Source: Sanguibacter antarcticus (lineage in GTDB: Bacteria; Actinomycetota; Actinomycetes; Actinomycetales; Cellulomonadaceae). Taken from it: 64,000 nt of DNA. This document shows, one piece after another, positions 53,759 to 61,552 of this stretch. Both the position numbers and the translations under genes were made by a program. The stretch lies in assembly GCF_002564005.1 (NCBI RefSeq), contig NZ_PDJG01000001.1, forward strand, positions 1,922,001-1,986,000, written 5' to 3'. Position 1 is the stretch's first letter; every line of letters begins with the position of its first letter. Below the pieces are notes generated by a model that saw only the letters and a program-made list of their open reading frames with translations, was not told where the DNA came from and searched no databases.

Positions 53759-53917
53759 CCACCCAGGTTACAAAGAAGCATCACGCCTGCGATGAACGCG
53801 ATCGGTGGTTGGGGGCCCACTCGTGCACGTCCAGGACCCCCTCACGAGACCAGAGCGGTGATCTGGTCAGGCCGGAACCCGGACCAGTGCCTGTCGCCAG
53901 CGACCACGACGGGCGCC

Positions 53918-54105
53918 TAGATGTTCTGTGTCATGACGCTGGTGACGCGACTGCCTCGGTCTGTGGACAACCGTTCACGGATGGGGCCGAACACCCCCTC
54001 CATCGAACCCGGTACGAGACACTTCCATCCTGCGACCAGAGGCCTCCCCCTTCCTCGCACCCACACCACCCGGCGTGTCGCCAACGTCGTGACCCACAAC
54101 ATCTA
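53918..54105. mobile_element. 188-bp miniature inverted-repeat element at the 3' end of arfB
   Basis: The left end starts TAGATGTTCTGTGTCATGAC and the inverted right end TAGATGTTGTGGGTCACGAC, related to the ends of the element at 41409-42266. Internal stretches such as CCGTTCACGGATGGGG and TTCCATCCTGCG also resemble that element's right half. CGCC occurs on both outer sides and could be a 4-bp target duplication. It has no gene of its own. The right-hand TAG supplies the arfB stop codon. Confidence 0.7.
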
Positions 54106-54549
54106 CGCCCCGGACCGACGATGGTCGGCGGATCGTCCGGCCTTGATGGTCGACCTGTTCTTCTTCGCTCCGAGGCGCCTCTCGACGGAACCACGGGTGG
54201 GCCGGGTGGCTCGCCGTCGCCGCGGTGGCGGCGCGAGCGCTTCCCGAAGGAGCTGGGCGAGACGCTCGCGGGCTGCTGCACGGTTGCGAAGCTGGGCGCG
54301 GTGCTCCGAGGCGACGACGACGACCGCGTCGCCGACGAGCTGGTGCCGCAGACGGTCCAGGAGCCGTTCGCGCAACGGTTCCGGCAGGGCTCCTGCGGAC
54401 GCTGACGTCGTCGGGACCCAGAGCAGCTCGACCCGGCTGTCGGCGGTGTTCACGCCTTGTCCACCAGGCCCTGACGAGCGAGAGAAGCGCCAGGTCAGCT
54501 CGCTCGCGGGGACGAGGAGGTCTGTGGTGACGCGCAGCGGGGTGTCCAT
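54103..54549 (-). CDS. arfB: Peptidyl-tRNA hydrolase ArfB-like ribosome rescue factor
   Basis: A 148-residue protein with SRSSGPGGQGVNTADSRVEL, in which GGQ (residues 29-31) releases peptides from stalled ribosomes, and a basic C-terminal tail ATRPTRGSVERRLGAKKNRS leading to TIKAGRSADHRR that reaches into the mRNA channel. Length is close to E. coli ArfB (140). The ATG at 54549 lies one base after the cbiX stop (TGAGATG), so they are cotranscribed. The stop codon is the terminal TAG of the miniature element; the last residues could therefore differ from the ancestral end. Confidence 0.9.
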   Translation of the reverse strand: MDTPLRVTTDLLVPASELTWRFSRSSGPGGQGVNTADSRVELLWVPTTSASAGALPEPLRERLLDRLRHQLVGDAVVVVASEHRAQLRNRAAARERLAQLLREALAPPPRRRRATRPTRGSVERRLGAKKNRSTIKAGRSADHRRSGA

Positions 54550-54550
54550 C

Positions 54551-55324
54551 TCAGGCGGAGGCGAGCGCGGCCGCCGCCGCGAGGTACCGGTCGACGACGA
54601 TCTGCGCGAGGAGCGGGTGAGCTCCGATGGGTGCGGAGACGATCTCAGCGCCCACGCGAGCGATCCCGTCGAGGAAGAATCCCGGTGCGAGGAGGTAGCT
54701 CGCGACCACGACGCGCCCGTGGGCCGGGCCCCCGAGCCCGGCGCGGGCGAGGTCTGTCGCGACACCGACGCGCGGCGTGGCGGCGGAGGCGTAGCCGACG
54801 CTCACCGGACCGTTCCACATCGCGTCCACCGATGCGACGACCTTCTCGACGTCCCCGGCAGCGCGCGCATCGCTCGACCCTGCCGCAGCGACGACGACGG
54901 AGTCGTCCTGCGACGCCCCGGCCTCGACGAGCCGTTCGACGAGGATCGACGCGAGGCGGTCGTCCGGGCCGAGGGCTCGGGCCGCGATCGTCGGGCCACC
55001 CGTCGCAGCACGGGTCTCCACGGCCGCAGCGATGTCGACGTGGACGTGGAAGCCACCGGACAAGAGCAACGGGACGATGACGACCCCGCGCTCTGGAGCG
55101 ACGCTGCCCACGACCTCGTCGACCTGCGGGTACTGGACGTCCACGTAGGTCTCGAGGACCTCGACATCAGGGAGGAGCTCCCGGACCGCTGCCACGAGCT
55201 CAGCAATGATCGCCTGCCCTTGGACGTTGTCCGTCCCGTGAGAGCACGCGACGAGCACGGGACGGCCGCCGGTCCCCTCGATGTCGTCCTGGACGCTACC
55301 TGCCTGGCCGTTGGAAGTCGTCAT
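54551..55324 (-). CDS. Sirohydrochlorin chelatase (CbiX/SirB type)
   Basis: A 257-residue class II chelatase: VLVACSHGTDNVQGQAIIAE carries one metal-binding histidine, and PLLLSGGFHVHVDIAAAV and SYLLAPGFFLDGIARVGA are conserved pocket segments of the two half domains. It would insert iron into sirohydrochlorin to give siroheme for SirA, completing the pathway started by the cobA/cysG fusion at 40113-41411. Only the mobile island lies between these two siroheme genes. Confidence 0.9.
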   Translation of the reverse strand: MTTSNGQAGSVQDDIEGTGGRPVLVACSHGTDNVQGQAIIAELVAAVRELLPDVEVLETYVDVQYPQVDEVVGSVAPERGVVIVPLLLSGGFHVHVDIAAAVETRAATGGPTIAARALGPDDRLASILVERLVEAGASQDDSVVVAAAGSSDARAAGDVEKVVASVDAMWNGPVSVGYASAATPRVGVATDLARAGLGGPAHGRVVVASYLLAPGFFLDGIARVGAEIVSAPIGAHPLLAQIVVDRYLAAAAALASA

Positions 55325-55430
55325 GGAGCCATGATGCCGGATCGCGGGCCGTCTCGGGCTCCCGGACGAGGCTGCGTCTGTCCACAGATGCAGACGAACC
55401 GACCCTAGGAGCAACGAAGACAATAGGGTC

Positions 55431-56045
55431 ATGGCCATGAGGCTCCTGAAACGACCCCGCTCGCTCACGACCGCTGCAGGGCTCGCCACCCTCATGCTGC
55501 TCACGGGATGCGCCACGGAACCCGAGGCCGACGCACCACAGACCGCGACGAGCACCCCCGCAGCGACCGACGACACCGCCACCACGACGCTGCCCGAGCC
55601 ACCCGCCGCGCCCGAGAAACCAGCAGCGATGGCCAACGACGACGAAGCCGGCGCACGCGCAGCGGCCGACTACTTCCTTGCCCTCTACGCCTACACGGTT
55701 CAGTCCAACGATGTCACGCTCCTCGACGACTTCTGCTACGAAGCGAGCACTTTCTGCACAGCCGTACGGCTTGATCTGGAGGACGCCGAGAACACCGGTC
55801 AGGTACTCGCTGGCGGGGACCTCACATGGACGACCGAACCACAGGTCGAGCAACGAACTGACGCTTCCGCCTACATAGTCCAGGGCACCATTCACCAGTC
55901 CGCATCGCAGCTTGTCACGTCTGAGGGATCAGTCGTGGACGCATACGAGGCGGAGGACCTGGAGAGGGCGATCTACATCTACTGGGACTCCGGCGACTGG
56001 TACGGGTTCGATATCGCGGCGCCGAGCGAGACAGCAAGCGAGTGA
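55431..56045 (+). CDS. DUF6318-like lipoprotein
   Basis: A protein of about 204 residues with a lipoprotein signal (TLMLLTGC), a Thr/Pro/Ala-rich spacer and a soluble domain with AADYFLALYAYTVQSNDVTL and YIYWDSGDWYGFDI. This matches actinobacterial DUF6318 lipoproteins of unknown role. A second ATG two codons later is an alternative start. The stop overlaps the next gene by 4 bp (GTGA), so they work as a pair. Confidence 0.7.
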   Translation: MAMRLLKRPRSLTTAAGLATLMLLTGCATEPEADAPQTATSTPAATDDTATTTLPEPPAAPEKPAAMANDDEAGARAAADYFLALYAYTVQSNDVTLLDDFCYEASTFCTAVRLDLEDAENTGQVLAGGDLTWTTEPQVEQRTDASAYIVQGTIHQSASQLVTSEGSVVDAYEAEDLERAIYIYWDSGDWYGFDIAAPSETASE

Positions 56046-56944
56046 CAAGGAGCAATACGGCGATATTCCAGATCATGCTGTCTGCGGGACTCACGATGGG
56101 TTCGCTATCGCTCGGGCCGCTCGGGCCGCTGCATCTTCTGGCGACCGACACACCGTCACCGCCATCACCAGGTCGTACCTTCGGCGCCGCCACGAGCGGC
56201 GATGGCTTCAACGTCAATGGATCGTTTGAAGACTTCACCATCCAGCTCTCTGGACGGAAAACCCAGAAGGAGACCGTCCACATCGCCCCGGAGTCTCTCA
56301 CCTGTGGCGGGCCGGGCGTGTTTGCCTCGGCGTGTGCGACCGTCGGGGCGAACGAGGCCGCCGCGCGGTGCGACGACCCGACAGACTTCGAGTTCGCGCC
56401 GACGACCATCAGCACGCTGGACGAGCTCGGAAACTGGACGGCACCCGTCCACAACTCCTTCATCGCCTGCGCCACGACGCCGGCTGGCGCACCCCCGGTG
56501 GTGTTCACCGAAGCCGACTTTCAGGCGCTGGCGATCACACCGTCAGCCATCGTCGTCGGCCCGTCAGGCGGATGGCTCCCCGTCCAGATGGACAACGTCG
56601 CCTACACCGACGCCACCCCGCAGACACTCGTCACCACCATCGTCGGTCAAGCAGTGACCGTCCGAGCCACCCCGACCCAGTTCACATGGAACTGGGCCGA
56701 CGACAGCGCCCCGACAACCACGACAGACCCAGGCCGCGCATGGCCGAACCACACCGTCGCGCACCCCTACACCCGTGCCGGCGACTACACCGTCACCATG
56801 ACGACCCGCTGGACCGGAGAGCTCTCACTCGACGGCGGCAGCACCTACCAACCCATCACCGGCACAGCCACGACCACCAGCACCGCACCCTCCATCACCG
56901 TCACCGAGCTCCGCAGCCGACTCGTCGACGACCTCGTCTACTGA
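56042..56944 (+). CDS. Secreted PKD-like domain protein
   Basis: A 300-residue protein with a short hydrophobic N-terminus that may be a signal sequence (IFQIMLSAGLTMGSLSLGPL). The C-terminal half contains FTWNWADDSAPTTTTDPGRA and VAHPYTRAGDYTVTMTTRW, the WxWGDG...HxYxxxGxYxVxxxxxW pattern of PKD folds. Four cysteines in the middle (LTCGGPGVFASACATVG) suggest disulfides. It is coupled to the DUF6318-like lipoprotein; a cell-surface binding role is inferred. Confidence 0.7.
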   Translation: MTRSNTAIFQIMLSAGLTMGSLSLGPLGPLHLLATDTPSPPSPGRTFGAATSGDGFNVNGSFEDFTIQLSGRKTQKETVHIAPESLTCGGPGVFASACATVGANEAAARCDDPTDFEFAPTTISTLDELGNWTAPVHNSFIACATTPAGAPPVVFTEADFQALAITPSAIVVGPSGGWLPVQMDNVAYTDATPQTLVTTIVGQAVTVRATPTQFTWNWADDSAPTTTTDPGRAWPNHTVAHPYTRAGDYTVTMTTRWTGELSLDGGSTYQPITGTATTTSTAPSITVTELRSRLVDDLVY

Positions 56945-57239
56945 CTCGGCGAACCGGAACTCGGCCAGGTAGGCGGTAGAGACCGTCGGGGCTCATCCCG
57001 GACCATGGCTGAGCACCAGTGCGTTCTGGACGCTGGCGCCCGCGTCTGGGGCAACCTCGCCGACTAGATCCCCGGTCGCGGCGCACGCCTCGACGTGAGC
57101 GGCGCTGATCGTCCGTACCGCTGCCGCGACGACGTCCCAGAAGATCGAGCAATCCCTGCAAAGATGCAGGTCACAACCCCACCGGCCATCCATCGCCAGA
57201 CACTTCCGGGACCCTGGGCAGGTGCCCTACGATCACCCC

Positions 57240-58268
57240 ATGACTCGGACCTCTGCGAAGTTCGTCCTTTTTGCCCTGGGCGCTGCGCTCGTCGCCGTTG
57301 CGTGGGTCATGTTCACGCGCATCGGTGACGTCTTCGGGACCACGCTCTTCGACACCCTCGTCAAGGATCACATGGACTTTCGACCGCCGACGTTGCTCAT
57401 CTCGACCCTCGCTCTGGCTGTGCTCGGCGTCGCCGTCGTCGTCTTCGCCGCGGGGATGAAGCGGTCCCACCACGACGCGGTCGAGATCTCCGTGGCTCGG
57501 GCAGACGTGATGCGCGCCTTCCTCGTTCTCGGTTCCGCCATGGCTGCGTTGGTCGGGATCATCTTCGCAGTCGTCCCTGGAGAGGTGGGGCGCACACTTC
57601 TCACGTCTCTCGCGGACCCGTTCCCGTCCTACCCGTCGATAGACACCGTCGTCTCGATGCTCGGCCTGATTGCCGCAGGAGCCTCGAGCCTCGTCGTCGG
57701 CGCACAGATGAGACGGTCCAGCCAAACAGTTTCTGCTCCCGCGATGACCCGGGGAGAAGCGGAACGTGCCTTGCTCATCTTCGGATCTGCTCACCTCGCC
57801 CTGGCCGTCGTGCTGCTCACGCTCGTCACCGACGGCATGGGACGTCCCCTTCTCGATTCATGGGGCTCCGGTTCCACCAGCGACCTCGGAGTCGTCGAGG
57901 CCATCGTGCTCAGCGCGACGATCGCTGCTGCCCTGCTCGGCACCGCACTCCTTGCCTGTGGTGCACGGATGAAGGCGCGTGACCACACCACGACTCGAGC
58001 CGACGTGGAACGTGCTGGCTTCGTCGTGGGTTCCGCACTGGTTGCTCTTGCCGTCCTGCGGCTCGTGCTCGTCCACGACGTCATGGGTTCCACGCTTCTC
58101 GAAGCCGTCGCGAACGGATCCACCGGATACGCTCCGTCGTTCCTGCGGGACTCGACGATCACCCTGGCTGCGGTCGGCATCGGGATCATCGCCATCGCCG
58201 CGACCATGAGGGCGGACCGCCGCCGCGGCCGCACGACCGATCGCTCAGCACAGGCGCTCGTCTCCTAG
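57240..58268 (+). CDS. Membrane protein built from four two-helix repeats
   Basis: A 342-residue protein with eight hydrophobic helices. Four units of about 80-85 residues repeat the pattern RA-x-(V/F)-x-GSA-x-x-ALA, then (M/V)G-x-x-LL(D/E), a loop, a second helix and a G-A-x-MR end; examples are RADVMRAFLVLGSAMAALVG, RGEAERALLIFGSAHLALAV and RADVERAGFVVGSALVALAV. The first unit is the most diverged. No family recognised. The gene stands alone; a 9-bp inverted repeat overlaps its stop. Confidence 0.75.
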   Translation: MTRTSAKFVLFALGAALVAVAWVMFTRIGDVFGTTLFDTLVKDHMDFRPPTLLISTLALAVLGVAVVVFAAGMKRSHHDAVEISVARADVMRAFLVLGSAMAALVGIIFAVVPGEVGRTLLTSLADPFPSYPSIDTVVSMLGLIAAGASSLVVGAQMRRSSQTVSAPAMTRGEAERALLIFGSAHLALAVVLLTLVTDGMGRPLLDSWGSGSTSDLGVVEAIVLSATIAAALLGTALLACGARMKARDHTTTRADVERAGFVVGSALVALAVLRLVLVHDVMGSTLLEAVANGSTGYAPSFLRDSTITLAAVGIGIIAIAATMRADRRRGRTTDRSAQALVS

Positions 58269-58276
58269 GAGACGAG
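58257..58276. terminator. 9-bp inverted repeat over the stop codon, probable terminator
   Basis: CTCGTCTCC-TA-GGAGACGAG overlaps the TAG stop of the repeat membrane protein and lies 27 bp before the convergent SnoaL-like gene end. Confidence 0.5.
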
Positions 58277-58302
58277 CCAGGATGCCACGGGCCACAAGAC
58301 TC

Positions 58303-58707
58303 TCAGGCTGAGAACGCCGCCGAGATCGCCGAGGTGTCCTCGTAGAGGCGCATGCGCGTAATCTTCCCTCCCGCGACGGTCAGGCGCATCGCGACGTCAG
58401 TGTGGAACGGGCGGCCGGTGGTGGCCGCTACGTGGTCGAAGACAGCGAAGACGACCGCGTCGTCACCTTCCGTGACGAGCGCCTCGACCGAGACGACGCT
58501 CCTTCCGGGTTCCAGCGCCGCCCACAGGTCGCGGAAGTAGTCGGGCACCTCGCTCTTGCGTGAACGCCTGCCAGCCCAAGGCGTCACCTTCCGGTCCCCC
58601 GGCACCACCCAGTCGATCGTCTCGGCGAACAGCTCTCCCAGCCCGTCAGCGTCCTGCGCCGCCAGCCGTTGCAGGAAGGCATTCGTCATGTCTCTGGGGG
58701 TGCCCAT
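58303..58707 (-). CDS. SnoaL-like (NTF2-fold) protein
   Basis: A 134-residue protein with the NTF2 cone fold pattern: MTNAFLQRLAAQDADGLGEL, DWVVPGDRKVTPWAG and MRLTVAGGKITRMRLYEDTS. Such proteins are small isomerases, hydrolases or ligand binders. It is divergent from a TetR regulator that probably controls it. Confidence 0.85.
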   Translation of the reverse strand: MGTPRDMTNAFLQRLAAQDADGLGELFAETIDWVVPGDRKVTPWAGRRSRKSEVPDYFRDLWAALEPGRSVVSVEALVTEGDDAVVFAVFDHVAATTGRPFHTDVAMRLTVAGGKITRMRLYEDTSAISAAFSA

Positions 58708-58741
58708 CGGGTGCTCCTTCGATCCTTGGGTGGTCAGAGAC

Positions 58742-58775
58742 CACTATTGTGTAGTGAACGCTATAGAACTATAGC
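58742..58775. promoter_or_regulatory. Inverted repeats between SnoaL-like and TetR genes (operator candidates)
   Basis: GCTATAGAACTATAGC (58760-58775) has perfect 7-bp arms around AA, and CACTATTGTGTAGTG (58742-58756) has 5-bp arms. The AT-rich stretch also holds the divergent promoters. Probable binding sites of the adjacent TetR protein. Confidence 0.6.
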
Positions 58776-58806
58776 AGAACTGTAGTGATCGATATAGAAT
58801 GCCACG

Positions 58807-59436
58807 ATGGGACGACCCCGCACCTTCGACCGAGATGCCGCTCTAGACCAGGCGATGTGCCTGTTCTGGGCACGCGGCTTTGAGCAGACCTCCATCGCTG
58901 ACCTGACTCAGGAGCTCGGCATCTCGGCCCCGAGCCTCTATGCAGCATTCTCGGACAAGCGGTCCTTGTTCGAGGAGGCCGTCGAGCGCTACGAAGCCAG
59001 TCCCCGATCGGTGACCACTGCGGGCACTCGTGGGACGAGCGAGCGCGAGGTGCTGACTGCGATGTTCGACGCTGCCACGCAGGAGTACGCGAGCGGAGAA
59101 CACCCACGCGGATGCTTGGTCAACAGCGCACCGGAGCTCGCGGTCAACCGTGCCCAGAACCGCGCGACCACAGCAGCCCGGCTCCGGGAGGTAGCAGACG
59201 ACGACGCAGCGGGCTGCGATCCAGAGACCCTCGCAGACTTCGCCCACGTACTGCTGGTGGGGCTCTCGTCCTACGCCCGCGACGGCGCAGACGAAGAGCA
59301 CCTGCGTCGTGTCACCGACTTGGCTCTGCGTGCCGTGTCGAGACGACCGAGGCAGGATCACCACCAGACGACAGGCGCACCGACGGCGCTGCCGGTGCCG
59401 GTCACAGCAGACGTCGTGCGGCCGCCCATCGCGTGA
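58807..59436 (+). CDS. TetR/AcrR family transcriptional regulator
   Basis: A 209-residue repressor beginning GRPRTFDRDAALDQAMCLFW, with helix-turn-helix TSIADLTQELGISAPSLYAA. HPRGCLVNSAPELA is typical of the AcrR subgroup with a TetR_C_16-like effector domain. It is divergent from the SnoaL-like gene and overlaps the convergent response-regulator gene by 35 bp at its 3' end. Confidence 0.9.
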   Translation: MGRPRTFDRDAALDQAMCLFWARGFEQTSIADLTQELGISAPSLYAAFSDKRSLFEEAVERYEASPRSVTTAGTRGTSEREVLTAMFDAATQEYASGEHPRGCLVNSAPELAVNRAQNRATTAARLREVADDDAAGCDPETLADFAHVLLVGLSSYARDGADEEHLRRVTDLALRAVSRRPRQDHHQTTGAPTALPVPVTADVVRPPIA

Positions 59437-60082
59437 GCTCGTAGCGCGACGACAGCTGGAGCTTGCGCAGCACAGCCGACACGTGGGTCTCGACCGTCTT
59501 GATCGAGATGAACAGCTCGCCCGCGACCTCACGGTAGGAGAAGCCGCGCGCGATGAGCCGCATGACCTGCTGCTCGCGTGCCGACAACCGGTCCAGCTCG
59601 TCGTCCCGCACCGCGACGTCCGCCGCCTGCGTCCCGAACGAGTCGAGCACGAAACCGGCCAGACGCGGCGAGAACACCGCATCGCCGCCAGCCACCTGAT
59701 CGATCGCCGCACTGAGCTCCGGGCCAGAGATCGCCTTCGTCACGTACCCTCGCGCACCCGCCCTGATGACTGCCACGACATCCTCCGCCGCGTCAGAGAC
59801 CGACAGCGCAAGGAAGCGCGTCTCACCGAGCACCTCCCCGCACCGCGTGAGGACCTCGGCGCCGCCCCCGCCCGCACCACCCGGAAGATGGACGTCGAGA
59901 AGCACCACCGTCGGGCGGGTCGCACGGATCACGTCCACCGCACCGTCGACGTCAGCAGCCTCCCCGACCACCTCGACGTGGGCGTCCAGGCTCGCACGCA
60001 CACCCGCCCGGAACATGTCGTGGTCGTCCACGATGACCACCCGCACCGGCCGTGTACCCGTCGTCGTGCCTGTCACCGTCAT
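59402..60082 (-). CDS. NarL/FixJ-type response regulator
   Basis: A 226-residue regulator. The receiver has VRVVIVDDHDMFRAGVRASL with the acidic pocket and the phosphoacceptor Asp63 in VVLLDVHLPGG; a glycine-rich insert (GGAGGGGAE) follows. The C-terminal LuxR-type helix-turn-helix reads LSAREQQVMRLIARGFSYRE and KTVETHVSAVLRKL. The start overlaps the kinase stop by 4 bp, so they form a two-component pair. Confidence 0.95.
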   Translation of the reverse strand: MTVTGTTTGTRPVRVVIVDDHDMFRAGVRASLDAHVEVVGEAADVDGAVDVIRATRPTVVLLDVHLPGGAGGGGAEVLTRCGEVLGETRFLALSVSDAAEDVVAVIRAGARGYVTKAISGPELSAAIDQVAGGDAVFSPRLAGFVLDSFGTQAADVAVRDDELDRLSAREQQVMRLIARGFSYREVAGELFISIKTVETHVSAVLRKLQLSSRYELTRWAAARRLL

Positions 60083-61416
60083 CGTGCCCGCTCCTCGGTC
60101 GTGCTCTGCTTGTGGTTCGTGTCTGCCAACGGCATGCGCAACGCGATCTCGGTCCCGCGGTCCCCGTGAGAGACGACCGTCGCGTCACCGCCCTTGCGCT
60201 GCACACGACCGATGATCGACTCCCGTACGCCGAACCTGTCGTGCGGGATGAGATCGACATCGAACCCTGTCCCACGGTCACGGACGTACACCTCTGCTGC
60301 ATCCTCGCTCACCTCGAGGTACAGAGACACCGGAGGCCCACCGTGCACCACCGCGTTGACGAGCGCCTCGCGGGCGGCCTGGAGCAGCGCGCTCGTCGCC
60401 TCGCTGGGCGGACAGTCCCCCACGACGACCACGTCGATCGACACCGGCTCGTCGCCCCCAGAGCGCTCCGTCAGCGTGTTCTCGACCTCCGCGACGAGCG
60501 TCGTCACGTCCGCAGCGAGCGAGGTGCCCGCAGCCGGACGGTCCTGGTAGAGCCACTCCCGCAGCTCTCGCTCCTGGTTGCGCGCGAGACGCGTGACCTC
60601 ACCCGACCGTGCCGAGCTGCGCTGGATGAGCGCCAACGTCTGGAGCACCGAGTCGTGCAGGTGTGCCGCGATGTCGGCGCGCTCGTTCGCGCGCTCTCGC
60701 GCGGCACGCTCCTCACCCAGCTCCCGCCTCAGCCGCAACCACCACGGCGCCAGGACGAGCGCCACCCCGGCGAGCACCGCGAGCGCCGCGACCACCGCAG
60801 GGATGATCTCCGACCCGCTCATGTCCTGGCTCACGAGGAGGAGCACCCCGACGAGGACCAGCACGATGCCGCCCGTCAGCCGCAGCACGACGTTCGGAGT
60901 CCGACCGCCTGCACGAGTGAGCCACCGGCCCCGCTCGCTCTCGTCGAGCTGGCTCCACGCGATAGCGACCCCGACCAGAGCGATGAGGACAGGCAGCACC
61001 CACGACCACTCGATCGTCACACCGAGACGGCTCGCGACGAGCGCCACCGCTGCGACGACGAGGAGGCTGCCGACGAGGATGTCGCGGACAGGGACGTTCG
61101 CCCACCGGTCCTGACCTCGAGCGCTCCAGGCCGGCTGGCTGCGGGACGCGATGCGGGTCAGTGCCGGATCCCGCTGCTCGGCGGCGATCGCCACCGGGTC
61201 CCCGGTCGGCACGGTGACCCAGAGGAAGACGTAGGCGACGACGCCGAGCCCACCTGCGAGCGCGAGGAGCGTCGCCATGAAACGGACCGAGCGCACCGGC
61301 AGGTCGAGGTGCGCGGCCGCACCGAGGCACACTCCCCCGAGCAGCCGGTTTCCTGGAGGGCGGCGCAACGGGAGGCGCACAGGTGCCGCGCCGGGCTGTG
61401 CAGTCGATGGGGTCAC
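60079..61416 (-). CDS. Sensor histidine kinase with N-terminal PspC domain
   Basis: A 445-residue kinase. Residues 20-75 are a PspC domain (NRLLGGVCLGAAAHLDLPVR plus a helix), then about four more helices, a HisKA_3 dimerisation region with DIAAHLHDSVLQTLALIQRS (phospho-His) and a HATPase with EALVNAVVHGG and DRGTGFDVDLIPHDRFGV. This layout is known in actinobacterial envelope-stress systems. A second PspC protein is encoded divergently at 61553. Confidence 0.93.
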   Translation of the reverse strand: MTPSTAQPGAAPVRLPLRRPPGNRLLGGVCLGAAAHLDLPVRSVRFMATLLALAGGLGVVAYVFLWVTVPTGDPVAIAAEQRDPALTRIASRSQPAWSARGQDRWANVPVRDILVGSLLVVAAVALVASRLGVTIEWSWVLPVLIALVGVAIAWSQLDESERGRWLTRAGGRTPNVVLRLTGGIVLVLVGVLLLVSQDMSGSEIIPAVVAALAVLAGVALVLAPWWLRLRRELGEERAARERANERADIAAHLHDSVLQTLALIQRSSARSGEVTRLARNQERELREWLYQDRPAAGTSLAADVTTLVAEVENTLTERSGGDEPVSIDVVVVGDCPPSEATSALLQAAREALVNAVVHGGPPVSLYLEVSEDAAEVYVRDRGTGFDVDLIPHDRFGVRESIIGRVQRKGGDATVVSHGDRGTEIALRMPLADTNHKQSTTEERAR

Positions 61417-61552
61417 CCTCTGATCGTCACACGTCCGCGACCGCTCGGAGGGGATCCCGACTGATGTTCAGGGTCTGCGCACCTGAAGATCAGGGGTGTC
61501 TCAGGGGAACACCCGATGGTCTGGGGCCGCTCGTGCGAGCAGGATCGTCCGT

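Noticed and set aside
53759..53917. Possible coding end ...VRPEPGPVPVASDHDGRL running into the miniature element
   Set aside because: The fragment is short and no family or start could be identified; it may be the remains of a gene cut by the element but cannot be supported.
56993..57193. A 66-codon minus-strand frame (VVAAAVRTISAAHVEACAA region)
   Set aside because: It looks mildly protein-like but has no RBS, family or conserved neighbour. I see nothing else supportable in the 295-bp gap 56945-57239.
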